16,961 nucleotides of DNA from CBDTTM01 sp965363355. GTDB taxonomy: Bacteria > Bacillota > Negativicutes > Selenomonadales > Selenomonadaceae. The stretch is taken from the NCBI GenBank assembly GCA_965363355.1, contig CBDTTM010000036.1:1-16961 (forward strand). The letters run 5' to 3'. This document shows, one piece after another, positions 1 through 7,800 of this stretch (its first letter is position 1; each line of letters begins with the position of its first letter). Position numbers and translations under genes: made by a program. The notes under the pieces are model-generated. The model saw only the letters and a list, made by a program, of their open reading frames with translations. It made no database searches and was not told where the DNA came from.

Positions 1-81
1 GACATTTGATAGAAATCGCTATAGCTGTGCATTGATGCTGCTTAAAAATGCGGTGCCAAGCAGAAAAGGGGAGAATGAACG

Positions 82-2091
82 ATGCAATTAAAAAGTATCC
101 GCACAAAATTTCTTATAGTTTTATTGCCACTGTTTTTATTGAGCTTTGTTGCATTTTCAGCGATAAGTTATTATATTTCAAACAAAACAGTTGTTAAAGA
201 TGCGAATGAAATCGCACAAGGACTTGGCAACCAAGTGGCTCTGCAAATTGAAAAAGACATCGATGGCAAAATGATCCGCTTAGAGGAATTGGCCAGCAAT
301 CATGAAGCGATACATGGGGATGATGCGGCAAGAGTTCGGATCCTAGCAGAAATGAAGCAGCGTGAACCTGATTTTACGATGCTTTGCTATGTTGATATAA
401 ATGGCATGGCCATCAATGAAACCGGCCAAAAGATGAGCCGTGGCTCGAGAGAATATATCCAAAAAGTCCGTGAGACGCAAAAGCCCTATATAACAGGTCC
501 GTCTGTTTCAGGGACTACGGGCGAGTTCATCTCGATACTGGTTCGTCCGGTTATGGAAAATGGGCAATTGCAAGGTTTTGTCTTCGGTACGATCAGCTTG
601 AAAAACTTGTCGGATTTGGCAGGTGGATTCACGTTTAAAGATACGGGATACATTTATATTGCCGATGGCGAAGGCATGATAATCGGCGATAAAAAACATC
701 CAGACTATGTCGCAAAAGTTGATTTGAGCAAACAAGATAATGATGGAGTCAAATTAGATGAAGCTTTGGTCAAAGGTTTCATGGAAATGACAAGCAGCTT
801 AGAACAAACTACGATGACCTATAAAGATGTTTCCGGACAAAAAATGGTAGCTGTAGCTACACCTATTATTTTTAGCGGGCGTAACTGGGGTGTCATTGCG
901 GCGGCACCAGTCTCGGAAGTCGAAGAGGAGTCAGCTATTTTGCTTCGCAGTATGATTATCATCGCTTTGATTACGATTGTGCTGGCGATTACGGTCGTTA
1001 TTATATTTGCCAGAAAAATTGCTGAACCGATACAAACGATTCGGGATGAGTGTGCGGTTTTAAATTCAGGGGATTTGCGCCAAGATACGGTCAGCATTGT
1101 TGCTGAAGATGAGATAGGTCAGTTAGCAAAAGGGTTCCATTCAATGCGGCAGACGATGCGAAAGCTTATTGGCAACGTGCAATCACAGTCTGAGCAGGTC
1201 GCTGCAGCCAGTGAAGAATTGACAGCCGGAGCACATCAATCGGCAGAAGCATCCAATCAGGTGGCTGAATCGATTACTGCGATTGCCGAAGGCGTCGAAA
1301 ATCAGTCAAAAGCATCGGCACACATTAGGGATATTGCCACTAAGATCAATGGCAGTGCAGGCGAAATTTCAGAAAAGACAGATGCGATTTCTTTCGTGAC
1401 ACAAGATACTTTGCACAAAGTCAATGGCGGCAGGACTTCAATTGAAAATGTCGTTTCTCATATGGATTCGATTCAAACAGGAACCGTGACCGTGCAAAAT
1501 TCAATTGCTGAACTTGCCAAGGAATCGGCTCAAATCAGTGATATTGTCGACCTTATTACCAATATTGCCGGACAGACGAACCTGCTGGCGCTCAATGCTG
1601 CAATCGAAGCAGCTAGAGCCGGCGAATATGGAAGAGGTTTTGCTGTTGTTGCTGATGAAGTACGTAAATTAGCGGAAGAATCGGCTCTTTCATCACAGCG
1701 TATCGCCGATTTGGTCAAAAAGAACCAGATCAATATGGAGAAGGCCGTCGAGGCCAGTAAGGCTAGTGCTAGCAGTGTCCAGTCGGGTCGATCTTCAGTC
1801 GACGAAGCCGATGGCGTATTCCAGTCCATCGTGATTTCGATAGAGGCACTGTCCGCAGAAATCACCAATGTATCAGAAGAAACGCAAAAGATGGCAGAAG
1901 GCAGCAAGCATATGTTAAACGAGATCGAAGAAATCAATTCGGTCAGTCTGGCCAATGCGGATGAAGCGCAGTCGGTTTCCGCCGCAACTGAGCAGCAATC
2001 GGCATCTATGCAGGAAATTGCCGCGGCCAGCAGAGGCTTGGCAGAGCTGGCTAGTAAGCTGCAAGCAGAAGTTGAGAAATTCAAGGTATAA
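82..2091 (+). CDS. Methyl-accepting chemotaxis protein (dCache-HAMP-MCP)
   Basis: A transmembrane chemoreceptor of 669 aa that would sense a small ligand outside the cell and control CheA kinase activity. The order of parts is visible: a short cytoplasmic N-terminus, TM1 at about residues 10-30, an extracytoplasmic sensor of dCache type at about 35-280 (with the PAS-like stretch GYIYIADGEGMIIGD), TM2 at about 287-310, a HAMP domain at about 311-365, and a long helical signalling domain. The hairpin tip is the highly conserved IAGQTNLLALNAAIEAARAGE around 495-515. Gln/Glu/Ala-rich helices on both sides (EELTAGAHQSAEASNQ and ATEQQSASMQEIA) look like methylation regions. There is no C-terminal NWETF-like CheR-docking peptide; it ends LQAEVEKFKV. 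The ATG follows GGGGAGA at good spacing. No che or flagellar gene is nearby and the ligand cannot be told. No clear promoter lies in the 81 bases before it. Confidence 0.96.
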   Translation: MQLKSIRTKFLIVLLPLFLLSFVAFSAISYYISNKTVVKDANEIAQGLGNQVALQIEKDIDGKMIRLEELASNHEAIHGDDAARVRILAEMKQREPDFTMLCYVDINGMAINETGQKMSRGSREYIQKVRETQKPYITGPSVSGTTGEFISILVRPVMENGQLQGFVFGTISLKNLSDLAGGFTFKDTGYIYIADGEGMIIGDKKHPDYVAKVDLSKQDNDGVKLDEALVKGFMEMTSSLEQTTMTYKDVSGQKMVAVATPIIFSGRNWGVIAAAPVSEVEEESAILLRSMIIIALITIVLAITVVIIFARKIAEPIQTIRDECAVLNSGDLRQDTVSIVAEDEIGQLAKGFHSMRQTMRKLIGNVQSQSEQVAAASEELTAGAHQSAEASNQVAESITAIAEGVENQSKASAHIRDIATKINGSAGEISEKTDAISFVTQDTLHKVNGGRTSIENVVSHMDSIQTGTVTVQNSIAELAKESAQISDIVDLITNIAGQTNLLALNAAIEAARAGEYGRGFAVVADEVRKLAEESALSSQRIADLVKKNQINMEKAVEASKASASSVQSGRSSVDEADGVFQSIVISIEALSAEITNVSEETQKMAEGSKHMLNEIEEINSVSLANADEAQSVSAATEQQSASMQEIAAASRGLAELASKLQAEVEKFKV

Positions 2092-2092
2092 A

Positions 2093-2129
2093 TAAAAGGA
2101 GCCGTTCAGAGGATGAACGGCTCCTTTTT
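2093..2129. terminator. Bidirectional intrinsic terminator between the MCP gene and alaT
   Basis: An 11-bp perfect stem (AGGAGCCGTTC at 2097-2107 with its complement at 2115-2125) has a 7-nt loop and is followed by TTTTT on the plus strand. The run AAAA before it gives a T run on the minus strand. It lies 5 bp after the MCP stop and about 20 bp past the aminotransferase stop, so it can end both convergent transcripts. Confidence 0.9.
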
Positions 2130-2148
2130 CGATGAAATAGCAATAAAG

Positions 2149-3321
2149 TTATTTTTTTCGCTTTTTCACGAAGTTTTCAATGCGGACCAAAGCTTCCGTG
2201 ATATTGGCAACAGAAGTCGCGTAAGAACAGCGGACAAATCCTTCGCCGCATTGACCAAAAGCATTGCCAGGGACGAGTGCGACTCGTTCGCTGTAAAGAA
2301 GCGATTCGGCAAATTCTTCGGAGGAGAGGCCAAGTTCCTTGACACTAGGGAAAATGTAAAAAGCACCTTTGGGTTCAAAGCATTCCAGTCCGATGCTGCA
2401 AAAACCATCATAAATCAAATGGCGGCGGCGATCGTATTCAGCCACCATTTTCTTCATGTATTTTTCACCGTGACGCAGCGCTTCGACCGCGGCAATCTGT
2501 GCGGTGATTGGAGCGCAAAGCATCGTATACTGGTGGATTTTGGTCATCGCGGCGATGACCACAGGGTTAGCGAGGGCATAGCCGATGCGCCAGCCCGTCA
2601 TAGCATAGGCTTTGGAGAAGCCGTTGAGTAAAATCGTACGGTCCTTCATGCGTGGCAGTGAGGAAAAACAAGTGTGCGGCACACCGCCATAGGTAAGATC
2701 ACCATAAATTTCATCGGAAATGACGATGAGATCATGTTTTTCGGCAAAGTCGGCAATTTCTAATAAATCCTGACGGCTCATGACTGCACCAGTCGGGTTG
2801 TTTGGATAACCGATTAGAAGAACTTTTGTCTTCGATGTTAGATGTTCTTCGAGTTCGGCGGCAGTGATGCGAAATTCATTTTCGATCTTTGCCGCTACGG
2901 GAACAGGAACACCACCAGCTAAGGTCACGCAGGCTTTATAGGAAACATAGCAAGGTTCTGGAATAAGAACTTCATCGCCAATGCCGACAACAGCTCGCAT
3001 AGCTAGGTCAAGTCCTTCGCTGACACCAACCGTAACAAGACATTCTTCGGCCGGATCGTAATCGATTTGGAAGTTTCGCTGATGGAGCAAAGCGATTTCT
3101 TGGCGCAGTTCAAGCAGACCGCGATTGGAGGTATAAGATGTATAGCCTTGTTCAAGGCCGTACACACAGCTTTCGCGAATCGACCATGGTGTTACAAAGT
3201 CAGGCTCACCTACGCCTAGTGAAATGATGTCTTCCATTTCGGCAGCGATATCAAAGAATTTTCGGATTCCGGAAGGCGCGAGGGCATTTACTGCCGGAGA
3301 TAAGCATTCTTCCCAGTTCAT
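2149..3321 (-). CDS. alaT: Class I/II PLP-dependent aminotransferase, probably alanine transaminase (AlaT-like)
   Basis: A fold-type I aminotransferase of 390 aa, usual length for the AlaT/PatA/AspC-like family. Visible landmarks: SLGVGEPDF near residue 34, YPNNPTG with the PLP-contacting Asn175, SDEIY with Asp203 and Tyr206, the PLP-binding Lys237 in NGFSKAYAMTGWRIG, and the carboxylate-binding Arg364 in GFVRCSYA. It transfers an amino group between an amino acid and a 2-oxoacid in the cytosol. The family alone does not fix the substrate: PatA (N-acetyl-LL-diaminopimelate), aspartate and alanine enzymes all look alike. The alanine assignment rests on context: an Lrp/AsnC gene overlaps it upstream by 4 bp (ATGA), as in the Bacillus alaR-alaT (yugG-yugH) pair, and the operon leader is a T-box whose specifier I read as GCU. 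The ATG lies inside the end of the upstream gene, so translation is probably coupled. Confidence 0.93.
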   Translation of the reverse strand: MNWEECLSPAVNALAPSGIRKFFDIAAEMEDIISLGVGEPDFVTPWSIRESCVYGLEQGYTSYTSNRGLLELRQEIALLHQRNFQIDYDPAEECLVTVGVSEGLDLAMRAVVGIGDEVLIPEPCYVSYKACVTLAGGVPVPVAAKIENEFRITAAELEEHLTSKTKVLLIGYPNNPTGAVMSRQDLLEIADFAEKHDLIVISDEIYGDLTYGGVPHTCFSSLPRMKDRTILLNGFSKAYAMTGWRIGYALANPVVIAAMTKIHQYTMLCAPITAQIAAVEALRHGEKYMKKMVAEYDRRRHLIYDGFCSIGLECFEPKGAFYIFPSVKELGLSSEEFAESLLYSERVALVPGNAFGQCGEGFVRCSYATSVANITEALVRIENFVKKRKK

Positions 3322-3797
3322 GGCGACACCACCAGCCTGCGATCACTTTCCTTGTCATCGATGATGACCCCGTCTTTTTTGTAAGGCTTGAGCATAAAGT
3401 GGCTGCGGGTGGAAGTGACGCCTTCAATAGTTGAAAGACGCTTGGCCACAAAATTGGCAATATCTCGAAGCGAAGGACCTTCAATGATGACGAGAAGATC
3501 AAAGCTTCCTGACATCAGATATACGGAACGAACTTCTTCAAAACGGTAGATGCGTTCAGCAATTGCATCAAAGCCCACTTCTCTTTGTGGGGTGACGTTG
3601 ACTTCAATAATCGAAGTTACGCTGTCATCGCCAAATTTTTCCCAATCAATCAGCGTATTATAGTTTAAAATGACGCGATCTTTTTCGAGCTGCTTGAGTT
3701 GTTGTTCGACTTCGTATTCAGAACGATGCAGCATTGCGGCCAACTCAGGGACAGGTCGGCGGGCGTCGTGTTCTAAAAGTTCTAGTAATTCTCGCAT
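3318..3797 (-). CDS. alaR: Lrp/AsnC-family transcriptional regulator (AlaR-like)
   Basis: A small regulator with an N-terminal winged helix-turn-helix (about residues 1-50, LLELLEHDARRPVPELAAML then RSEYEVEQQLKQLEKDRVI) and a C-terminal RAM/effector domain (about 60-140) with the typical VRSVYLMSGSFDLLVIIEG strand-turn pattern. Lrp-type proteins bind amino acids through the RAM domain and act as dimers, octamers or hexadecamers. I chose the ATG at 3797 (159 aa). The longer frame begins at GTG 3806, but the Shine-Dalgarno AAGGAG occupies 3806-3811, so its last base is the G of that GTG; the ATG has an ideal 8-nt spacing. It is the first gene of a two-gene operon with the aminotransferase, behind an alanine-type T-box, and so probably senses alanine or a related amino acid and controls the transaminase. 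That link is inference. Confidence 0.92.
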   Translation of the reverse strand: MRELLELLEHDARRPVPELAAMLHRSEYEVEQQLKQLEKDRVILNYNTLIDWEKFGDDSVTSIIEVNVTPQREVGFDAIAERIYRFEEVRSVYLMSGSFDLLVIIEGPSLRDIANFVAKRLSTIEGVTSTRSHFMLKPYKKDGVIIDDKESDRRLVVSP

Positions 3798-3844
3798 GGT
3801 AATCACTCCTTAATATTTATATGGCAGAATATATGCAGGGAAAT

Positions 3845-3875
3845 AAAAAAGTCCTCGTCCGTAAAGGACGAGGAC
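3845..3875 (-). terminator. T-box leader terminator
   Basis: A 10-bp perfect GC-rich stem (GTCCTCGTCC at 3875-3866 with its complement at 3860-3851), loop TTTAC, then six Ts at 3850-3845. It lies 34 bases before the ribosome binding site of alaR and is the conditional terminator of the T-box. Confidence 0.93.
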
Positions 3876-4088
3876 AATAATGTTCCCGTGGTACCACCTT
3901 AGTTAGCAAAAATGCTCACTTGACACCGATAACGCTGGTTTGGCGGCATAGCCTACTCCGAAGGTTTCAGCTAGCAGCTCCTGAGTAGCTTTCCAAATTC
4001 AATTCTGACGGTTCACAGCAAACACCGTCTCTCTGAAAAAGAATTTAAATTTGTACTGTCTCAATCATTGCTTATATTCATATATTTG
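3845..4088 (-). promoter_or_regulatory. T-box leader, alanine specifier (GCU), upstream of alaR-alaT
   Basis: Reading leftward, the leader contains Stem I with its AGUA motif opposite GAA, an AGAGAG element, the T-box proper AAGGTGGTACCACG (3900-3887), and then a strong intrinsic terminator (3875-3845). Stem I pairs CAAAUUUAAAUUCU with AGAAUUGAAUUUG, and UGAG/CUCA closes the base. Between them the 3' side of the specifier loop is GAAAGCUA, which puts the codon GCU (alanine) at 3989-3987 followed by the usual purine A. The UGGU in the T-box fits the ACCA end of a tRNA with discriminator A73, as in tRNA-Ala. Known T-box logic: uncharged tRNA stabilises the antiterminator, so the operon is read through when alanine is short. 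Confidence 0.93.
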
Positions 4089-4096
4089 TATAAAAT
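4068..4096 (+). promoter_or_regulatory. Candidate sigma-A promoter of the yhcH-like gene
   Basis: TTGCTT (4068-4073), a 17-bp spacer and TAAAAT (4091-4096). Initiation near 4103 would give a 70-nt leader before the GTG at 4172. TTGACA at 4135-4140 was considered as an alternative -35 but has no -10 at the right distance. Confidence 0.5.
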
Positions 4097-4124
4097 AATA
4101 ACATAGACTCAAACGATATTGCAA
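4095..4124 (-). promoter_or_regulatory. Candidate sigma-A promoter of the T-box operon
   Basis: On the minus strand, TTGCAA (4124-4119) and TATTAT (4100-4095) are 18 bp apart. Initiation would fall near 4088, about 20 nt before the first Stem I bases. Its -10 overlaps the -10 of the rightward promoter at 4091-4096. Confidence 0.5.
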
Positions 4125-4149
4125 GCACAATTTTTTGACAATTTGAGTC
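4106..4149. repeat. Inverted repeat GACTCAAA / TTTGAGTC in the divergent promoter region
   Basis: Perfect 8-bp arms at 4106-4113 and 4142-4149 with 28 bp between them. They bracket the -35 box of the leftward promoter and lie in the leader of the rightward one. Possible paired operator half-sites; short enough that chance is not excluded. Confidence 0.35.
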
Positions 4150-4171
4150 AATCAAAAAAGGGGCGATTTCT

Positions 4172-4648
4172 GTGATTATTGGACATATTGATAACCTTGA
4201 TGAAGAATTTGATAGTTACCCAGGGGCAATCCAAAAAGGATTGGCATTTTTGCAGGAACATGATTTCACCAAAATGGAACCGGGGAGATATGACATAGAT
4301 GGCGATAAAATTTACGCGATGCTTCAGTCTTATACGACGCGTGATTTAGAAAAATGCCGTCCGGAAACACATGAAAAATATCTCGACATTCAATACATGG
4401 TAAAAGGTGAAGAATATATCGGTTGGTGCGTCTTAGGACCAGATTTGAAACCTACGGGTGCTTATAATCCAGAACGCGATATTACTTTTTATGAAGAACT
4501 TACGCCAGAAAGCAACGTCTTATTGACGGACCATATTTTCGCGGTATTATATCCGCATGATGTGCATCGTCCTTGTTGCAAGGTCAATGAAGCAGCACCA
4601 GCTCTTAAGGTAGTCGTTAAAATCGCATTGAGCTGTTTAGATAAATAA
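4172..4648 (+). CDS. YhcH/YjgK/YiaL family protein (cupin-like, DUF386)
   Basis: A cytosolic protein of 158 aa, full length for the YhcH/YjgK/YiaL family of small beta-sandwich proteins. The conserved HEKYLDIQYMVKGEE (His67, Asp72, Gln74), the GAYNPERDITFYEE segment and the YPHDVHRP motif (His129, His132) supply the probable metal-binding residues. In E. coli, YhcH (NanQ) acts as an N-acetylneuraminate anomerase and YiaL sits with pentose or gulonate genes, so members are thought to act on sugar anomers or sugar-acid intermediates. Nothing for sialic acid or sugar use lies nearby, so the substrate here is unknown. GTG is the start, 8 nt after AAGGGG. Its stop is 161 bp before purL with no terminator visible, so the two may be cotranscribed. 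Confidence 0.9.
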   Translation: MIIGHIDNLDEEFDSYPGAIQKGLAFLQEHDFTKMEPGRYDIDGDKIYAMLQSYTTRDLEKCRPETHEKYLDIQYMVKGEEYIGWCVLGPDLKPTGAYNPERDITFYEELTPESNVLLTDHIFAVLYPHDVHRPCCKVNEAAPALKVVVKIALSCLDK

Positions 4649-4809
4649 AGATAGTCCAGTCCGGGGGAAAACAAAAGCCCCGAACGAACTTATGTTCAGG
4701 TTAGAACCTGGGATTTGTCGAAGACAGGTCAACCGGGTTGTTAGCGAGATGATAGGCGATAACAAAGCTGCTTTGGCAGTGAATCAAAACTTGGAGGATG
4801 GGTAATTTA
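4649..4809 (+). promoter_or_regulatory. Structured-looking leader before purL, unidentified
   Basis: This 161-nt gap holds no gene but is rich in short complementary segments: CGGGG 4662-4666 with CCCCG 4678-4682; GAAC 4686-4689 with GTTC 4694-4697; AGGT 4698-4701 with ACCT 4706-4709; TGTC/GACA around a GAA loop near 4715-4726; TTGTTA near 4738-4743 with TAACAA near 4760-4765. An early TCCA (4655-4658) can pair with TGGA (4792-4795), which contains part of the Shine-Dalgarno. Several pairings compete. The GC content and hairpin density suggest a cis-regulatory RNA or small RNA. It does not match the cores I know for purine, ZTP, THF, glycine or glutamine RNAs. No terminator and no convincing promoter lie within it. 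Confidence 0.45.
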
Positions 4810-7800
4810 ATGACTGTAAGAAGAATATTTGTGGAAAAGCGTCAGGGATTTTTTGATATACCGGCACAGGCTCTATGTGCAGATCTTAGAGAAAGCTTCG
4901 GGCTTACGGATTTACGGACAGTGCGTATCATACAGCGCTATGATATCGAGGGAATGAGCGATGATGAGTATGAGCAAGCTCGCGGCATTGTCTTTTCTGA
5001 ACCGACGGTAGATGTGGTATATGACGAAACATTGCCGCAGTTCCCCAATTCACGTGCGTTTGCGGTTGAGTATTTGCCGGGACAATATGATCAAAGGGCG
5101 GATTCTGCTGCGCAGTGCGTACAGCTTTTGACGCAGAAAGAACGTCCGGTCATTGTAGCGGCACGTGTCATTGTTTTGGTGGGTTCAATTGATGAGAATG
5201 TCTTTGGAAAAATAAAAGAGTATTGCATCAATGCAGTGGAGTGCAGGGAAGCTTCATTGGAAAAACCTCAGACATTGAATCTTACGGCTGAATTGCCGGA
5301 AGATGTTGAAGTCCTTACAGGTTTTATAGAGAAGACAGAAGAAGAGCTCCAGGCGTTCATGGATGACCGCGGTTTTGCCATGAGCCTAGAAGATCTCAAG
5401 TTTTGCCAGGGTTATTTCCGCGATACGGAAAAACGCGATCCGACAATTACTGAAATTCGTGTAATCGATACCTATTGGTCAGATCATTGTCGCCATACGA
5501 CCTTTACGACAGCAATTGATTTTGTCGACATCGAACAAGGATATTTTTCTCAACCATTTGAAGAAGCGTATAATCGTTACTTAGAAGATCGCAAAGAAGT
5601 ATACGGGGCCAAAGAGCGTGATATCACTTTGATGGATATGGCGGTCATTGGAATGAAACAGCTGCGTAAACTTGGGAAACTCGAAGATCTGGATAAATCA
5701 GATGAAATAAATGCTTGCAGTATCGTGGTCAATGCGGATATCAATGGAACTGAAGAAGAATGGCTAGTTATGTTCAAAAATGAAACGCATAACCACCCAA
5801 CGGAAATAGAACCATTTGGTGGGGCGGCTACTTGTCTTGGCGGGGCAATCCGCGATCCACTTTCCGGCCGTTCTTATGTATATCAGGCAATGCGCGTCAC
5901 CGGTGCAGCCGATCCTCGTAAAAAAGTATCGGAAACCATGGCAGGAAAATTGCCGCAGAAAAAAATTACGCTGGGAGCAGCAGCGGGCTATAGTTCTTAT
6001 GGAAATCAGATTGGCTTGGCGACAGGCCAAGTAAATGAAGTCTACCATGATGGCTTTGTTGCTAAGCGCATGGAAATTGGAGCAGTCATTGCGGCGGCAC
6101 CTAAATGCAATGTTGTACGTGAAGTTCCGCAAACTGGCGATCTGATTATTTTGGTCGGTGGCCGTACGGGCCGTGATGGCTGTGGCGGAGCGACAGGATC
6201 ATCAAAGGAACACACGCAGGAATCGTTGAGTTCGTGCGGTGCGGAAGTACAAAAGGGGAACGCCCCGACAGAACGGAAAATTCAGCGCTTATTCAGAAAT
6301 CCTGAAGTAAGCCGCATGATAAAACGTTGCAATGACTTTGGCGCGGGCGGGGTTGCTGTAGCTATCGGTGAACTTACGGATGGGCTTTGCATCGAACTTG
6401 ATCAAGTGCAAAAGAAATACGATGGCCTCGATGGTACGGAACTGGCAATTTCTGAATCACAGGAACGCATGGCTGTAGTTGTCGCAAAAAAAGATGCAGA
6501 AGCGTTTATTAAGTTTGCTGACGAAGAAAATCTTGAAGCTACGCAGGTCGCAATCGTTACAAAAGATCGTCGCTTATGCATGAAATGGCGCAATCAGGCA
6601 ATCGTCAGCTTAAGCCGCGATTTCCTTGATACCAATGGAGTAAAACAGCATGTCAATGTGAAAATCAATCAACCAGATGAAAAAAATCGCTATATGCATC
6701 AGTTACCAGCAGCTGTAAAACGAAGTGGGTCAGATGTGGAAACGGCTTGGTTAGAGAACCTCAAAGACCTCAATGTTTGCAGTCAGAAGGGTTTAGCCGA
6801 AAGATTTGATTCAACGATCGGAGGCAACACCGTGCTTATGCCGTTTGGCGGAAGCAATCAAATGACTCCGGCGGAAGGAATGGTAGCAAAGCTTCCGGTG
6901 AAAGATGGTTTGACGACTACAGCTACAGCGATGACTTATGGTTTTAATCCGCATATGATGGAATGGAGCCCGTTCCATGGAGCGGTTTATGCTGTTGTAG
7001 AGGCTGCGGCGAAAATGGTTGCCTTGGGCGGAAGATTCGATAAGATTCGTCTGACGTTCCAAGAATACTTCGAAAGCCTTGGTAAAGACAGTGAGAAGTG
7101 GGGTAAGCCTTTTATTGCACTTTTAGGTGCACTTAGAGCGCAGCATGAATTTGGTATTCCGGCAATTGGTGGGAAGGATTCTATGTCAGGCACTTTTGAA
7201 GACATCAGTGTGCCACCATCGTTGATTGCTTTTGCCGTCGACGTCATGAATGCGGGTAATGCGGTATCTCCAGAATTTAAACTGGTGGGCAATAAAGTAT
7301 ATGCTGTGCCAGCGCCGAGAGATATTTATGATTTGCCAGAATTTGATAGACTTAAACAGAATTTCTCGCGAATCAGCGAACTCATTACCGCTAAAAAAGT
7401 ATTTTCGGCCCAAAGCGTCCGCGTTGGTGGTATCGCAGCGGCAATCACGAAAATGTGCATTGGAAACGGCATTGGTTTTTCCTTTACGAAGTCAATGCAG
7501 CCGCAGGAACTTTTTGCACCTGAATATGGTATGATTTTACTCGAAGTTTCAGCGGAAACGGATGTTTCGAAGATTTTGGCGAAAACGGGATATTTTGAGC
7601 TTGGCAAAACTGTGGATTTACCAAACATCGTTTGTGGTAAAGCCGTTATCAGTATTGCTAAAGCACAAAAAGCATATACCTCTTCCTTAGAAAAAATATT
7701 CCCGACACAGACGCGTGAGAATACAAAACCAACCAGCCTTGTTCCTTATACGCAAGGAAATAAGATCACGGCAGCGAGCAGTTATGCTAAACCACGCATC

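Noticed and set aside
1..81. c-di-GMP riboswitch before the chemoreceptor gene
   Set aside because: Such riboswitches often precede chemoreceptor genes, but the conserved core is not present in the 81 bases visible; sequence further upstream is outside the window.
1530..2084. 184-codon minus-strand open frame antisense to the MCP signalling domain
   Set aside because: Low-complexity Ser/Ala/Ile-rich translation mirrors the repeated helix codons of the MCP; no ribosome site or independent support.
2113..2631. 172-codon plus-strand open frame antisense to the aminotransferase gene
   Set aside because: It lies wholly over a well-supported gene on the other strand, begins inside the terminator hairpin, and its translation resembles no family I know. 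Typical shadow frame.
3798..3806. GTG start at 3806 for the Lrp-type regulator
   Set aside because: The ribosome site AAGGAG ends on the first base of that GTG, while ATG 3797 has an 8-nt spacing.
4649..4797. Purine, ZTP, THF or glycine riboswitch before purL
   Set aside because: Expected from gene context, but I could not find the conserved core sequences of any of these. Kept only as an unidentified structured region.
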